Positions 5,593 to 5,949 of a DNA stretch of 5,949 nucleotides are shown here, in pieces. Position 1 is the first letter of the stretch; every line of letters starts with the position of its first letter. The DNA is from a bacterium (GTDB lineage Bacteria > Desulfobacterota > Deferrimicrobia > Deferrimicrobiales > Deferrimicrobiaceae). The notes below the pieces were generated by a model. It was not told the origin of the DNA and did not search any database. It saw nothing but the letters and a program-made list of their open reading frames with translations. The stretch lies in NCBI GenBank assembly GCA_020056545.1, contig JAGVHM010000041.1, positions 1 to 5,949 on the forward strand, in the 5' to 3' direction. The position numbers and the translations under genes were made by a program.

Positions 5593-5949
5593 ATGAAAGC
5601 ACGGGCGGCGTTACTGGCCATGGCGATATGCGCGGTAGTCCTTTTGCTCACCGATGCCGGTTTTGCGGGGGAAAAAGCGCCCGCTCCCGCGGGTGCGGCG
5701 GAATACCCCGAGGGGCTGCTCTACACGGTCGAGGAGGGGGATACCCTGTGGGACCTTTCCGCGAAATACCTCGGGTCTCCCTGGAAGTGGCAGGAAATCT
5801 GGGAGCTGAACCGGTTCGTTACCAATCCCCATTACATCTACCCGGGGATCAGGCTTATCGTCTTCCCGCCTCCCGCAACCGAGATAACGATGATGTCAGG
5901 CGATATTCCGACGTCGCCGGCCGCCGAAGAGGATATTCCTAAAAAGGAA
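5593..5949 (+). CDS. Secreted LysM-domain protein (5' part; 3' end outside window)
   Basis: This is a predicted exported protein that binds peptidoglycan through one LysM domain. The 119 codons visible contain no stop and continue past the window. Residues 1-25 form a signal peptide (MKAR, then a hydrophobic run from A5 to L19, cleavage at GFA-25). A short Ala/Pro-rich linker leads to the LysM domain at about 43-91: LYTVEEGDTLWDLSAKYLGSP, a Trp-rich segment WKWQEIWELNR, then NPHYIYPGIRLIVFP. The W-rich form with NPHYIYPG is the version known from many deltaproteobacterial envelope proteins. After the domain comes a Pro/Ser/Glu/Asp-rich, probably disordered segment (92-119). What follows it, and hence the full function, is unseen. 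It is separated from tlyA by 106 nt and probably has its own promoter, so it begins a new transcription unit. Confidence 0.9.
   Translation, partial: MKARAALLAMAICAVVLLLTDAGFAGEKAPAPAGAAEYPEGLLYTVEEGDTLWDLSAKYLGSPWKWQEIWELNRFVTNPHYIYPGIRLIVFPPPATEITMMSGDIPTSPAAEEDIPKKE

Noticed and set aside
1..5949. Defence system, CRISPR array, insertion sequence, tRNA or other undescribed multi-gene system
   Set aside because: No array-like repeats, transposase, inverted terminal repeats or cloverleaf were seen. All seven genes belong to well-known housekeeping or envelope families.

Overview
The window reads as a chromosomal housekeeping segment from a GC-rich Gram-negative bacterium. The gene set and order (xseA, M23 peptidase, xseB, ispA, dxs, tlyA, LysM protein, all on the + strand) and the protein style suggest a deltaproteobacterial / Desulfobacterota-like lineage. 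That placement is by recognition of families only; no search was run. No mobile element, CRISPR array, tRNA or rRNA was seen, and no gene looks recently transferred.

Layout. Positions 1-649 hold the C-terminal half of exonuclease VII large subunit (xseA). It is translationally coupled to a secreted M23 (LytM-type) metallopeptidase (649-1524). A 114-nt gap follows, with a candidate sigma70 promoter, a perfect 8-bp dyad inside the promoter spacer, and a long imperfect stem-loop that would sit at the 5' end of the transcript. Then come xseB (1639-1890), the small ExoVII subunit; ispA (1937-2788), a farnesyl/geranylgeranyl diphosphate synthase; dxs (2794-4725), 1-deoxy-D-xylulose-5-phosphate synthase; and tlyA (about 4722-5486), an S4-domain plus FtsJ-type rRNA 2'-O-methyltransferase. 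Gaps within the ispA-dxs-tlyA block are 5 nt and then a 4-nt overlap, so these genes are very probably co-transcribed. After a 106-nt AT-rich intergenic region with two TATAAT boxes and a 12-bp palindrome, a secreted LysM-domain protein starts at 5593 and runs off the window.

How the genes work together. Dxs makes the first intermediate of the MEP isoprenoid pathway, and IspA later condenses its C5 products into C15 (or C20) prenyl diphosphates used for quinones and the undecaprenyl carrier of cell-wall synthesis. The M23 and LysM proteins act on or bind peptidoglycan. XseA and XseB form exonuclease VII, and TlyA modifies rRNA. The link between these roles is mainly shared transcription.

No new multi-gene system is evident. 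The parts most worth a second look are non-coding: the 1521-1615 promoter/stem-loop module ahead of xseB, the AT-rich promoter island at 5499-5562, and the probable CTG start codon of tlyA. There is no gene-free stretch longer than 300 bases.
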